Shown: piece by piece, positions 42,553 through 54,700 of the stretch
How positions within the stretch are numbered: position 1 is the stretch's first letter
Layout: the number at the start of each line of letters is the position of its first letter
Origin: Cherax quadricarinatus
Taxonomy: Eukaryota > Arthropoda > Malacostraca > Decapoda > Parastacidae
DNA length: 64,000 nt
Reading direction: 5' to 3'
Assembly: GCF_038502225.1 (NCBI RefSeq)
Contig: NW_027195360.1
Coordinates: 25,001 to 89,000 of the forward strand
Notes under the pieces: generated by a model
Told to the model about the DNA's origin: nothing
Databases searched by the model: none
The model's input: only the letters and a program-made list of their open reading frames with translations
Position numbers and translations under genes: made by a program

Positions 42553-42943
42553 CGCAATAAGACTAGTCACGGAGGTAAGGGATATGTCCTATGAGGAGAG
42601 GTTAAATTGAGGGAGAAACTAATGACAGTCGAGAACAGGAGGAGAACTAGGAATCATATAATAACGTACTAAGAGGAACTGACAAGGTAAATAGGAACAA
42701 TGTTTGAGAGATAGGAAACAGGAGCACAAGGGCATAGCTGAAAGTTTAAAAATCAGATGAGCCATTGGGATGTTAGGAATTATTACTTCAGCCTAAGAGT
42801 TGTCAGGAAGTGATAGAGGCAGGACCCATATACAGCTTTAAGATGTGGTACGATATATCTCATAGTCGGGAGATGACCTAGTGGCTGCTTGCAAAGATGC
42901 TGAGCCAAGAGATATGACTAACTCGCTGCAACCAAATATAGAC
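42553..42943 (+). mobile_element. Family B LINE copy G, old
   Basis: From GCAATAAGACTAGTCACGGA through ATGTCCTATGAGGAGAGGTT to a worn GAGCCAAGAGATATGACT 3' UTR and a mutated tail, followed by AC-like sequence to 42984. Many small deletions and stops. It is the oldest of the four copies in this train. Confidence 0.75.
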
Positions 42944-43644
42944 GAGGACACACGCACACAAACATATACATACACACACACACAAATAACACACGCCACC
43001 CACCAGGGTCCCGGGCGCAGCTGTGCACACAGGCTGCAGCTCACATACAAGAACATTCACCACCCGGGAAACACCTGGCGTACCGACCTTCATGTCCAGA
43101 ACATGTCCAGAACATGTCCAGAACATGTGTGGTCAAGCGTTTTATTACATTTTATACGAATGTAGTTTGTTTGAAACTGTTAAACACAGGAACTGCCTAC
43201 ATTTTTTAAGCCTAATGCAAAATTTTATGATCGTAATGTAGATAATTATTCGTAAAGTTTAACCTAGAATAATTCAATATAAAAAAATGTGAATTATGTG
43301 ACTTATTATTTATTAATATGTGAAGAATAAATTGAAAGAGACTTACAGATATTTGTAGACTATCTCTTAATCTTTCATTATCTTATTCGATGTAATTCAG
43401 TTTATGTTCACTTTAGTGGTTCATGGTGCCACAAATCATTTACTTACCCAAATCAGGTTTATTTTATGAAGTTTATCTCAGGTAAATATCTTTGTCTACG
43501 CTTCAGAGTTCTTGGTCTGGTTACTTGTGTAACTGCATGTGCTTATCCGTTCCTTCTTTCACGTGAACTTTTGAGTTTATACCCATCAAGGACTTGGTAC
43601 AACTATACACTATATAAATTCATCACGCCTATGACCAAGTACTA
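42944..43644. other. Unassigned DNA; three tandem GAACATGTCC-type sites at 43099-43130
   Basis: AC-like sequence to 42984, then unique DNA. At 43091-43130 an 11-bp phrase containing ACATGTCC repeats about four times. No gene is supported. Confidence 0.4.
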
Positions 43645-43960
43645 CTGAGTGCAGCAGCAGCAACAGCAGCACCACTACAACAGCCTCGACCAGGACCATG
43701 TACGTGACTGCAGTAGCAGCAAGAATAAGGACAAGAATAACAACCACAACAGCAACAAAGGGGCAGCAATAGCATTACCAACACACAAAATGCAGCAACA
43801 CTCCTGCAACTATTGCCACTCCTACAACCACTCATACTACCACCGTCGCCACCGACTGTCTCCGCCTCCGTTACAAGAGCCACCCCAACCCCACTCCAAC
43901 CACCAAAACTCCAACCCACATCCCACAGCCGCCGCCGCCACTACCACCAAATCAGCAACA
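43645..43960. repeat. CAG/CAA/CAC-rich low-complexity DNA
   Basis: Triplet-like sequence (GCAGCAGCAGCAACAGCAGC at 43651 and onward) gives glutamine, asparagine and histidine runs in one frame. The imperfect triplets and lack of a flanking gene suggest simple sequence rather than a coding exon. Confidence 0.6.
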
Positions 43961-44744
43961 AGAGGAGAAACGTTGATAATAACTTATCATTACATCTATG
44001 ATCGCTGCAGTATGTAAGGCTGGGCGGGAGGTACATTAAACCAGTGTTTGGATGCGGTGCTCGCCATGTCAACACGCAATATTATGCGTGTGTGTCAATC
44101 CGCTCCACTTCTCTGCTATATTGTTCCTAGCTTGCTTCTCCTCCGAGCAAGACGGTATTTGAGCGGATTCTGCCCTGTAATTGTGATTCTGATGAAGTTA
44201 TCATGAGTTTGTATCTGCTTTGTGTCAGTCATGAACTTCATTGTGATTGTGTCATAATTTGGTTTATACTTGCAAGATGTATGTCGTAAGTTGATTTACA
44301 TTTGTGCGTGTTTATCATTAATTGGTTTACACTTGTTACGTGTCTGTCCTGGGCAGAATAATGCTGTGACAATTATGAACGGTTTCGGAAATCTTTTTTT
44401 CCCCCCCAGTCCTGTCTAAAATCAGTGAGCCCTACTGGCCGATTGGTAAGCCGTTATTATTGTCATGGCCCTTAAAAGTTTATAATTATTACAGAATGGC
44501 TGATGAAAAAACACCCGCAGTAACCTATCTAGTTCCCACTTGAATTAAAGAGTCGTGAATGACAAGTGTTTACACTTTTACAAATAATGTGTTTAGGACT
44601 CAGACTTTATGGTAGTTGTATTCTATTTTTCTTAAGCATATTAAATTGATTTGTGTAAGAATTATCATTTTACCTCAGCCCATTTCAAAGCCCAGCTCTA
44701 TGTTAGGTATACAACCACTTCCCAGGATGCAACCCACAATAATC
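43961..44744. other. No feature seen
   Basis: Unique-looking sequence, with TGTGTCAGTCATGAAC-like words at 44220-44350 recurring loosely. Confidence 0.35.
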
Positions 44745-45658
44745 GACTAACCCCCAGGTACGTATACCTGGAGAGGGTTTCGGGGATCAACGCCCCCGCG
44801 TCCCGGCTCGTGACCAGGCCTCGTGTTGGGTCAGGGCCTGGTCAACCAGGCTGTTACTGTTACTGACATAAGAACTACAGCCCGGCTGATCAGGTATTGA
44901 CTTTACGTGCCTGTCCAGCGTCTATTGGAAATCCCACTTAAATATGGTCGGAGGCAGTTGAACAGTCTTGGGCACCTGACACTTACTGTGTTCTCTCTTA
45001 GTGTACTCGTGGCTCCCCCTGCTTTTCATTAGGTGATGTTGCATCTCCTGCTCAGACTTTTGGTTTCGTAGGGAATGATTTTCATATGCAAATTCGGTAC
45101 TCATCCCTCTAGGATTTTCCAAGTGTATATTACCATGTATCTTTCTCGCCTGCATTCCATAGAATACAAATCAAGGAACCTCAACCGTTCCTAGTATTTA
45201 GGTGCTTTATCCTAATGTGTGCAGTAAATTTTCTCTGTACATTCTCCAGGTCAGCAATTTCGCCTGCGTTGAAAGGGGCAGTTAGTGAACAGCAGTATTC
45301 CAGCCTAGAGAGAACAAGCGATTTGAAGAGAATCATTATGGGCTTGTCGTCCTTAGTTTTGAAGGTTCTCATTATCCTATCATTTTTCTAGCAGATGTGG
45401 TAAATACATTGTGGTCATCTTTGAAAGTGAGATCTCTTGACATTATCACTCCCAGGTCCATCGCATTGGCTTCTCGCTCTATTGTGTGGTTCGAATTTGC
45501 TTTATACTCTGATAGTTTTCATTTCCTCTGCGGCCCATATAAAGATTTGGTTGATGTTTACTTGGAGTCTTGCGGTGTCTTCGATGAATGACACTGTCAT
45601 GCAGATTCGGGTATCATCAGCAAAGGAAAACACAGTGCTGAGGCTTACATGTCTATGT
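44745..45658 (-). mobile_element. Decayed CR1/L2-type LINE, ORF2 C-terminus and 3' UTR
   Basis: Reading the minus strand, 45372-45181 gives IMILFKSLVLSRLEYCCSLT and GEIADLENVQRKFTAHI, the post-polymerase region of a CR1-type ORF2 (LFKSLVLSRLDYC is its usual form). Further on comes IHGNIHLENPRG and PKTVQLPPTI. The 3' UTR ends near 44750 in GGTATACGTACCTGG. The family is not family B. I recall it as abundant in decapods. Several frameshifts and losses are visible. Confidence 0.68.
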
Positions 45659-46060
45659 CAGATATGTCATCAGGATAAGGGAACTCGTCCTGATGACACT
45701 GGAAGACGGAGGACTATGTATGATAAGATGTTAATGTACAAAATACTACAGGAATTGATAGGGTGAGCAGAAATAGATTGTTTGAGAGATGGAAAAAATA
45801 ACACGATCACACAGCTGGAGGTTTAAAACACACGTGAATCACAAAGACGTTAGTATTTCTTCAGTCTTGCTGTGGCCAACAAGTGGAACACCCTTGAGGC
45901 TGGAGTGGTAGAGGCAGATTAAATATATATATTTTCAAGAGACACGATAAGGCTCATGAAACTGGTATTGAACCTAGTAGCTACCAGCGAAGAGGTGGGG
46001 CCAGGAGCTAAGATTCTACCCCCCTGCAACCACATATAGGTGAATACATATGGGTGAGTA
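45659..46060 (+). mobile_element. Family B LINE copy H, decayed
   Basis: GATGACACTGGAAGACGGAG, ATGTACAAAATACTACAGGA and TTAGTATTTCTTCAGTCTTG follow the ORF2 C-terminus. GAAGAGGTGGGGCCAGGAGC and a worn ATATAGGTGAATAC double tail follow. It abuts the minus-strand LINE relic directly; unlike the younger copies, no (AC)n is seen at its 5' side. Confidence 0.75.
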
Positions 46061-46062
46061 CA

Positions 46063-46110
<48 letters not shown>
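46061..46110. repeat. (AC)n at the 3' end of copy H
   Basis: About 50 bp of AC. Confidence 0.95.
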
Positions 46111-46111
<1 letters not shown>

Positions 46112-47215
46112 CTGGCTTCCTGACACATTTCTACCAATCAAAACTTATTGCTTCCCTAGGAAAGTAGGGCAGGGATGACCTGTCGACCTGCTGTAGTACA
46201 GGGCATTGTACCTGGCAAAACTCAAAGTGAAGAGTGAGGAAACTGAAGGTCAAGTGAACAAGGAGAGAGAGCAAAAGATTTAGAGTAAGGAAGTTAGTGG
46301 ATGGAGAAGATATTGATATTGGATTGATTCATACATCAGGGATGAATAGTAAGGGAAACACAATCTTTGCACAGAGTTGGAGAAAAAACTAAAGTATTGG
46401 AGGCAGACATGATACAGGAGAGAAGACTTACTGCCGGTGAAGGAGAGGTTCATTGCCTGGGAGATTTAAAAAAAAAGGTGAAGACAGATCTAAAGGAGAT
46501 GGATGAAAGGAGGTATGAGGCAGACAGAACCGGATACAGCAGATGGGGGAAATGGCAGAGAGAGAAAAAAAGGACATTAGTGGAAATGCTTTAAGGAAAC
46601 CGAGAAATAAAACAAATAAAAGCTTAAAAAAAACTGACAATAAAAGACTACCTTATGGTTGGTTAGGAATTAGTAAGAGAAATGGAGGTTGCTAATTCTC
46701 CATGGTTCTCAGGACGCTTAATGGGCCCGACTCTGTCCTGTCAACTATAGGATTCGATCAAACAAATTAAAATATAAATTTGTTTGAAAATGCCAATATT
46801 TTATCAAAAATTGGAAAAACTGAGGACTGCTAAAGTGGTATGCATGTTCGCACTTTATTCAACGAACTTAAATGAAATATTAATGTTACATAAGTCTGGA
46901 AATTTCAGGATAATGCTTCTCAAAAAAATCTCAAGTTGGGTTAAGTTAAGATAAATTACTCTCTGTGGAAAAAGATCCAATTAAAACATACCATAAAGGC
47001 AACAAATAAATATTAAGATAATGGTTATAAAAAGTAATGACGGATGAATAAAATAGAAACCAATATAGAGCTTTAGAAAATCTAAGTCAGATAACCTCTA
47101 AGTCTCATGAGATAGTCGCCTATTTCACTGTCTTAGCAACAATGAAAAACTGTCAGATATTAATTTAAGAGGATTGTTTACAGTGTTTCAAGTATTATAT
47201 CCAAAACTCGTGTGA
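46111..47215. other. Unassigned DNA
   Basis: A purine-rich stretch at 46220-46620 gives a charged 75-codon frame (46367-46594) with no recognisable motif. No gene is supported. Confidence 0.35.
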
Positions 47216-47832
47216 TACACACATGATGCTGTGACGGGGGTAATAAGAACGTTACACACATGATGCTGTGACAGGGGTAACAAGAACGTTACACACATGA
47301 TGCTGTGACGGGGGTAATAAGAACGTTACACACATGATGCTGTGACAGGGGTAACAAGAACGTTACACACATGATGCTGTGACGGGGGTAATAAGAACGT
47401 TACACACATGATGCTGTGACAGGGGTAACAAGAACGTTACACACATGATGCTGTGACGGGGGTAATAAGAACGTTACACACATGATGCTGTGACGGGGGT
47501 AACAAGAACGTTACACATGATGCTGTGACGGGGGTAACAATAACGTTACACACATGATGCTGTGACAGGGTAACAAGAACGTTACACACATGATGCTGTG
47601 ACGGGGGTAACAAGAACGTTACACACATGATGCTGTGACGGGGGTAACAAGAACATTACACATATGATGCTGTGACGGGAGTAACAAGAACGTTACGTAC
47701 ATGATGCTGTGAAGGGGGTAACAAGAACGTAACACACATGATGCTGTGATGTAACAAGAACATTACACACATGATGCTGTGACGGGGGTAACAAGAACGT
47801 TACGTACATGATGCTGTGACGGGGGTAACAAG
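47216..47832. repeat. 37-bp tandem repeat, about 17 units, with a 74-bp dimer
   Basis: The unit contains ACACATGATGCTGTGACGGG and GTAACAAGAACGTT. In the left seven units, GACGGGGGTAATAAG and GACAGGGGTAACAAG alternate strictly, so the higher-order unit is 74 bp there. From about 47490 the alternation stops and units with small deletions appear. Confidence 0.95.
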
Positions 47833-48710
47833 AGCATATACGTGGTCGTGATATATCACGTACCAGACATATCTCGCTACCTGCTCCAACCTTCCCATTA
47901 TCCTCGACTGAAATATTCTCTTATGGTAATTTACTACCGCCTACAGACACACTAACGTTTATGGTAATTTTTAAAATACATTTTAATTATAATTCCTTGG
48001 AGCAGGTACCTGCAGAATTCCAATATATATATTACTGCTGTTGCAAGATTTATTCACTCTCTCCTACATGAGATGGATAATATTACATTTATTAAAAAAA
48101 TGTCATGAATTATTTTGCATAAATAATCTATATAATGAAAAAGTCACCATAATGAACAACGGTGTTAGTCCACAATGTACACAGTACACATACTATCCTC
48201 CACAGTGTTTATAGGTACACACACCAGTCTTCAGTTTTGGGGTTTACTCTGCATAATCATCTCGCTATCCTCCTCTACAGTAAACATACACACAATATTC
48301 ACTAACAATCGCCCATCTGCTGAGGGATTTTCAATTCCTTTCTGGTGTAGAATATTTAACATAATTTGCATCTAAATGAACTAATCTGGGGATGAAGATC
48401 AGCAATAATCTGATGACTCTTTAAAATTCGGGTTTTTCAGCATCATTATATCTAATCATAACAGCTAAAGACAGAGAAACCCACTGAAATATTTGTCACG
48501 GAAGGAGGTAAAACACAGTCTACGTTGGATATCAACTAAGAGTAATTTTGTAGTAGTTCTATTGAGAACTTCTACAAGACACTGAATTAGGTTTCATTGA
48601 GCACGAATTAAAATTAACAATGGGTAAAGCATTAGCAACGATTGAAACTTTGCAGTTAAATATAAGAGTGGTTATTTACTGCCTTCCTGGTGCATCCTGT
48701 GGGAGACTAT
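47833..48710. other. No feature seen
   Basis: A+T-rich unique-looking sequence between two arrays. Confidence 0.4.
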
Positions 48711-51700
48711 CATGTCTCCACACACCCGACAGAGGCATCATGTTTCCACACACCTGACAGAGGCATCATGTCTCCACACACCCGACCGAGGCATCATGTC
48801 TCCACACACCCGACCGAGGCATCATGTCTCCACACACCCGACAGAGGCATCATGTCTCCACACACCCGACAGAGGCATCATGCCTCCACACACCCGACAG
48901 AGGTATCATGCCTCCACACACCTGACAGAGGCATCATGCCTCCACACACCTGACAGAGGCATCATGCCTCCACACACCTGACAGAGGCATCATGCCTCCA
49001 CACACCCGACAGAGGCATCATGCCTCCACACACCTGACAGAGGCATCATGCCTCCACACACCTGACAGAGGCATCATGCCTCCACACACCTGACAGAGGC
49101 ATCATGTCTCCACACACCCGACAGAGGCATCATGTCTCCACACACCCGACAGAGGCATCATGCCTCCACACACCTGACAGAGGCATCATGCCTCCACACA
49201 CCTGACAGAGGCATCATGCCTCCACACACCTGACAGAGGTATCATGTCTCCACACACCCGACAGAGGCATCATGCCTCCACACACCTGACAGAGGCATCA
49301 TGCCTCCACACACCTGACAGAGGCATCATGCCTCCACACACCTGACAGAGGCATCATGTCTCCACACACCTGACAGAGGCATCATGCCTCCACACACCTG
49401 ACAGAGGTATCATGTCTCCACACACCTGACAGAGGCATCATGCCTCCACACACCCGACAGAGGTACCATGTCTCCACACACCCGACAGAGGCATCATGCC
49501 TCCACACACCTGACAGAGGCATCATGCCTCCACACACCTGACAGAGGCATCATGCCTCCACACACCTGACAGAGGTATCATGTCTCCACACACCCGACAG
49601 AGGCATCATGCCTCCACACACCCGACAGAGGCATCATGCCTCCACACACCCGACAGAGGTATCATGTCTCCACACACCTGACAGAGGTATCATGTCTCCA
49701 CACACCTGACAGAGGTATCATGTCTCCACACACCCGACAGAGGCATCATGCATCCACACACCCGACTGAGGCATCATGCCTCCACACACCTGACAGAGGC
49801 ATCATGCCTCCACACACCCGACAGAGGCATCATGCCTCCACACACCCGACAGAGGCATCATTCCTCCACACATCCGAGAGAGGCATCATGCCTCCACACA
49901 CCTGACAGAGGCATCATGCCTCCACACACCTGACAGAGGCATCATGCCTCCACACACCTGACAGAGGCATCATGCCTCCACACACCTGACAGAGGTATCA
50001 TGCCTCCACACACCTGAGAGGCATCATGCCTCCACACACCTGAGAGGCATCATGCCTCCACACACCTGACAGAGGCATCATGCCTCCACACACCTGACAG
50101 AGGCATCATGCCTCCACACACCTGAGAGGCATCATGCCTCCACACACCTGACAGAGGCATCATGCCTCCACACACCTGACAGAGGCATCATGCCTCCACA
50201 CACCTGACAGAGGCATCATGCCTCCACACACCTGACAGAGGCATCATGCCTCCACACACCCGACAGAGGCATCATGCCTCCACACACCTGACAGAGGCAT
50301 CATTCCTCCACACACCTGACAGAGGCATCATGCCTCCACACACCTGACAGAGACATCATGCCTCCACACACCTGACAGAGGCATCATGCCTCCACACACC
50401 TGACAGAGGCATCATACCTCCACACACCTGACAGAGGCATCATACCTCCACACACCTGACAGAGGCATCATGCCTCCACACACCCGACAGAGGCATCATG
50501 CCTCCACACACCCGACAGAGGCATCATGCCTCCACACACCCGACAGAGGCATCATGCCTCCACACACCCGACAGAGGCATCATGCCTCCACACACCCGAC
50601 AGAGGCATCATGCCTCCACACACCCGACAGAGGCATCATGCCTCCACACACCTGACAGGGGCATCATGCCTCCACACACCTGACAGGGGCATCATGCCTC
50701 CACACACCTGACAGGGGCATCATGCCTTCTCACACCTGACAGAGGCATCATGCCTCCACACACCTGACAGGGGCATCATGCCTCCACACACCTGACAGAG
50801 GCATCATGCCTCCACACACCTGACAGAGGCATCATGCCTCCACACACCTGACAGAGGCATCATGCCTCCACACACCTGACAGGGGCATCATGCCTCCACA
50901 CACCTGACAGAGGCATCATGCCTCCACACACCTGACAGGGGCATCATGCCTCCACACACCTGACAGAGGCATCATGCCTCCACACACCTGACAGAGGCAT
51001 CATGCCTCCACACACCTGACAGAGGCATCATGCCTCCACACACCTGACAGAGGCATCATGCCTCCACACACCTGACAGAGGCATCATGCCTCCACACACC
51101 TGACAGGGGCATCATGCCTCCACACACCTGACAGAGGCATCATGCCTCCACACACCTGACAGAGGCATCATGCCTCCACACACCTGACAGAGGCATCATG
51201 CCTCCACACACCTGACAGGGGCATCATGCCTCCACACACCTGACAGAGGCATCATGCCTCCACACACCTGACAGAGGCATCATGCCTCCACACACCTGAC
51301 AGGGGCATCATGCCTCCACACACCTGACAGGGGCATCATGCCTCCAAACACCTGACAGGGGCATCATGCCTCCACACACCTGACAGAGGCATCACGCCTC
51401 CACACACCTGACAGAGGCATCATGCCTCCACACACCTGACAGGGGCATCATGCCTCCACACACCTGACAGGGGCATCATGCCTCCACACACCTGACAGGG
51501 GCATCATGCCTCCACACACCTGACAGAGGCATCATGCCTCCACACACCTGACAGGGGCATCATGCCTCCACACACCTGACAGGGGCATCATGCCTCCACA
51601 CACCTGACAGGGGCATCATGCCTCCACACACCTGACAGGGGCATCATGCCTCCACACACCTGACAGAGGCATCATGCCTCCACACACCTGACAGGGGCAT

Positions 51701-54700
51701 CATGCCTCCACACACCTGACAGGGGCATCATGCCTCCACACACCTGACAGGGGCATCATGCCTCCACACACCTGACAGGGGCATCATGCCTCCACACACC
51801 TGACAGGGGCATCATGCCTCCACACACCTGACAGGGGCATCATGCCTCCACACACCTGACAGGGGCATCATGCCTCCACACACCTGACAGGGGCATCATG
51901 CCTCCACACACCTGACAGAGGCATCATGCCTCCACACACCTGACAGAGGCATCATGCCTCCACACACCTGACAGGGGCATCATGCCTCCACACACCTGAC
52001 AGGGGCATCATGCCTCCACACACCTGACAGGGGCATCATGCCTCCACACACCTGACAGGGGCATCATGCCTCCACACACCTGACAGGGGCATCATGCCTC
52101 CACACACCTGACAGAGGCATCATGCCTCCACACACCTGACAGAGGCATCACGCCTCCACACACCTGACAGAGGCATCATGCCTCCACACACCTGACAGGG
52201 GCATCATGCCTCCACACACCTGACAGGGGCATCATGCCTCCACACACCTGACAGGGGCATCATGCCTCCACACACCTGACAGAGGCATCATGCCTCCACA
52301 CACCTGACAGGGGCATCATGCCTAAACACACCTGACAGGGGCATCATGCCTCCACACACCTGACAGGGGCATCATGCCTCCACACACCTGACAGTGGCAT
52401 CATGCTTCCACACACCTGACAGGGGCATCATGCCTCCACACACCTGACAGAGGCATCATGCCTCCACACACCTGACATGGGCATCATGCCTCCACACACC
52501 TGACAGGGGCATCATGCCTCCACACACCTGACAGGGGCATCATGCCTCCACACACCTGACAGGGGCATCATGCCTCCACACACCTGACAGTGGCATCATG
52601 CCTCCACACACCTGACAGTGGCATCATGCCTCCACACACCTGACAGGGGCATCATGCCTCCACACACCTGACAGGGGCATCATGCCTCCACACACCTGAC
52701 AGGGGCATCATGCCTCCACACACCTGACAGAGGCATCATGCCTCCACACACCTGACAGAGGCATCATGCCTCCACACACCTGACAGGGGCATCATGCCTC
52801 CACACACCTGACAGGGGCATCATGCCTCCACACACCTGACAGGGGCATCATGCCTCCACACACCTGACAGGGGCATCATGCCTCCACACACCTGACAGGG
52901 GCATCATGCCTCCACACACCTGACAGAGGCATCATGCCTCCACACACCTGACAGGGGCATCATGCCTCCACACACCTGACAGAGGCATCATGCCTCCACA
53001 CACCTGACAGGGGCATCATGCCTCCACACACCTGACAGGGGCATCATGCCTCCACACACCTGACAGGGCATCATGCCTCCACACACCTGACAGCCTCCAC
53101 ACACCTGACAGAGGCATCATGCCTCCACACACCTGACAGCGGCATCATGCCTCCACACACCTGACAGGGGCATCATGCCTCCACACACCTGACAGGGGCA
53201 TCATGCCTCCACACACCTGACAGAGGCATCATGTCTCCACACACCTGACAGAGGCATCATACCTCCACACACCTGACAGAGGCATCATGTCTCCACACAC
53301 CTGACAGAGGCATCATGTCTCCACACACCTGACAGAGGCATCATGTCTCCACACACCTGACAGAGGCATCATGCCTCCACACACCTGACAGAGGCATCAT
53401 GCCTCCACACACCTGACAGAGGCATCATGCCTCCACACACCTGACAGAGGCATCATGCCTCCACACACCTGACAGGGGCATCATGCCTCCACACACCTGA
53501 CAGGGGCATCATGCCTCCACACACCTGACAGAGGCATCATGCCTCCACACACCTGACAGGGGCATCATGCCTCCACACACATGACAGAGGCATCATGCCT
53601 CCACACACCTGACAGGGGCATCATGCCTCCACACACCTGACAGGGGCATCATGCCTCCACACACCTGACAGGGGCATCATGCCTCCACACACCTGACAGG
53701 GGCATCATGCCTCCACACACCTGACAGGGGCATCATGCCTCCACACACCTGACAGAACCATCATGCCTCCACACACCTGACAGGGGCATCATGCCTCCAC
53801 ACACCTGACAGGGGCATCATGCCTCCACACACCTGACAGAGGCATCATGCCTCCACACACCTGACAGAGGCATCATGCCTCCACACACCTGACAGGGGCA
53901 TCATGCCTCCACACACCTGACAGAGGCATCATGCCTCCACACACCTGACAGAGGCATCATACCTCCACACACCTGACAGGGGCATCATGCCTCCACACAC
54001 CTGACAGGGGCATCATGCCTCCACACACCTGACAGAGGCATCATGCCTCCACACACCTGACAGAGGCATCATGCCTCCACACACCTGACAGAGGCATCAT
54101 GCCTCCACACACCTGACAGAGGCATCATGCCTCCACACACCTGACAGAGGCATCATGCCTCCACACACCTGACAGAGGCATCATGCCTCCACACACCTGA
54201 CAGGGGCATCATGCCTCCACACACCTGACAGAGGCATCATGCCTCCACACACCTGACAGAGGCATCATGCCTCCACACACCTGACAGGGGCATCATGCCT
54301 CCACACACCTGACAGAGGCATCATGCCTCCACACACCTGACAGAGGCATCATGCCTCCACACACCTGACAGAGGCATCAATGCCTCCACACACCTGACAG
54401 AGGCATCATACCTCCACACACCTGACAGAGGCATCATGCCTCCACACACCTGACAGGGGCATCATGCCTCCACACACCTGACAGAGGCATCATGCCTCCA
54501 GACACCTGACAGGGGCATCATGCCTCCACACACCTGACAGAGGCATCATGCCTCCACACACCTGACAGAGGCATCATGCCTCCACACACCTGACAGGGGC
54601 ATCATGCCTCCACACACCTGACAGAGGCATCATACCTCCACACACCTGACAGGGGCATCATGCCTCCACACACCTGACAGGGGCATCATGACTCCACACA

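Noticed and set aside
43645..44017. A glutamine-rich protein gene
   Set aside because: Irregular triplet sequence open in more than one frame, with no flanking domain.
46367..46594. A charged 75-residue protein
   Set aside because: Purine-rich DNA gives such frames by chance; no motif and no neighbour supports it.
48690..50711. Pro/His/Arg-rich repeat proteins of about 60-90 residues
   Set aside because: They arise only where the CCCGAC variant removes the TGA of the 28-bp unit; the unit is not a multiple of three, so the frame changes in each unit and no gene structure is present.
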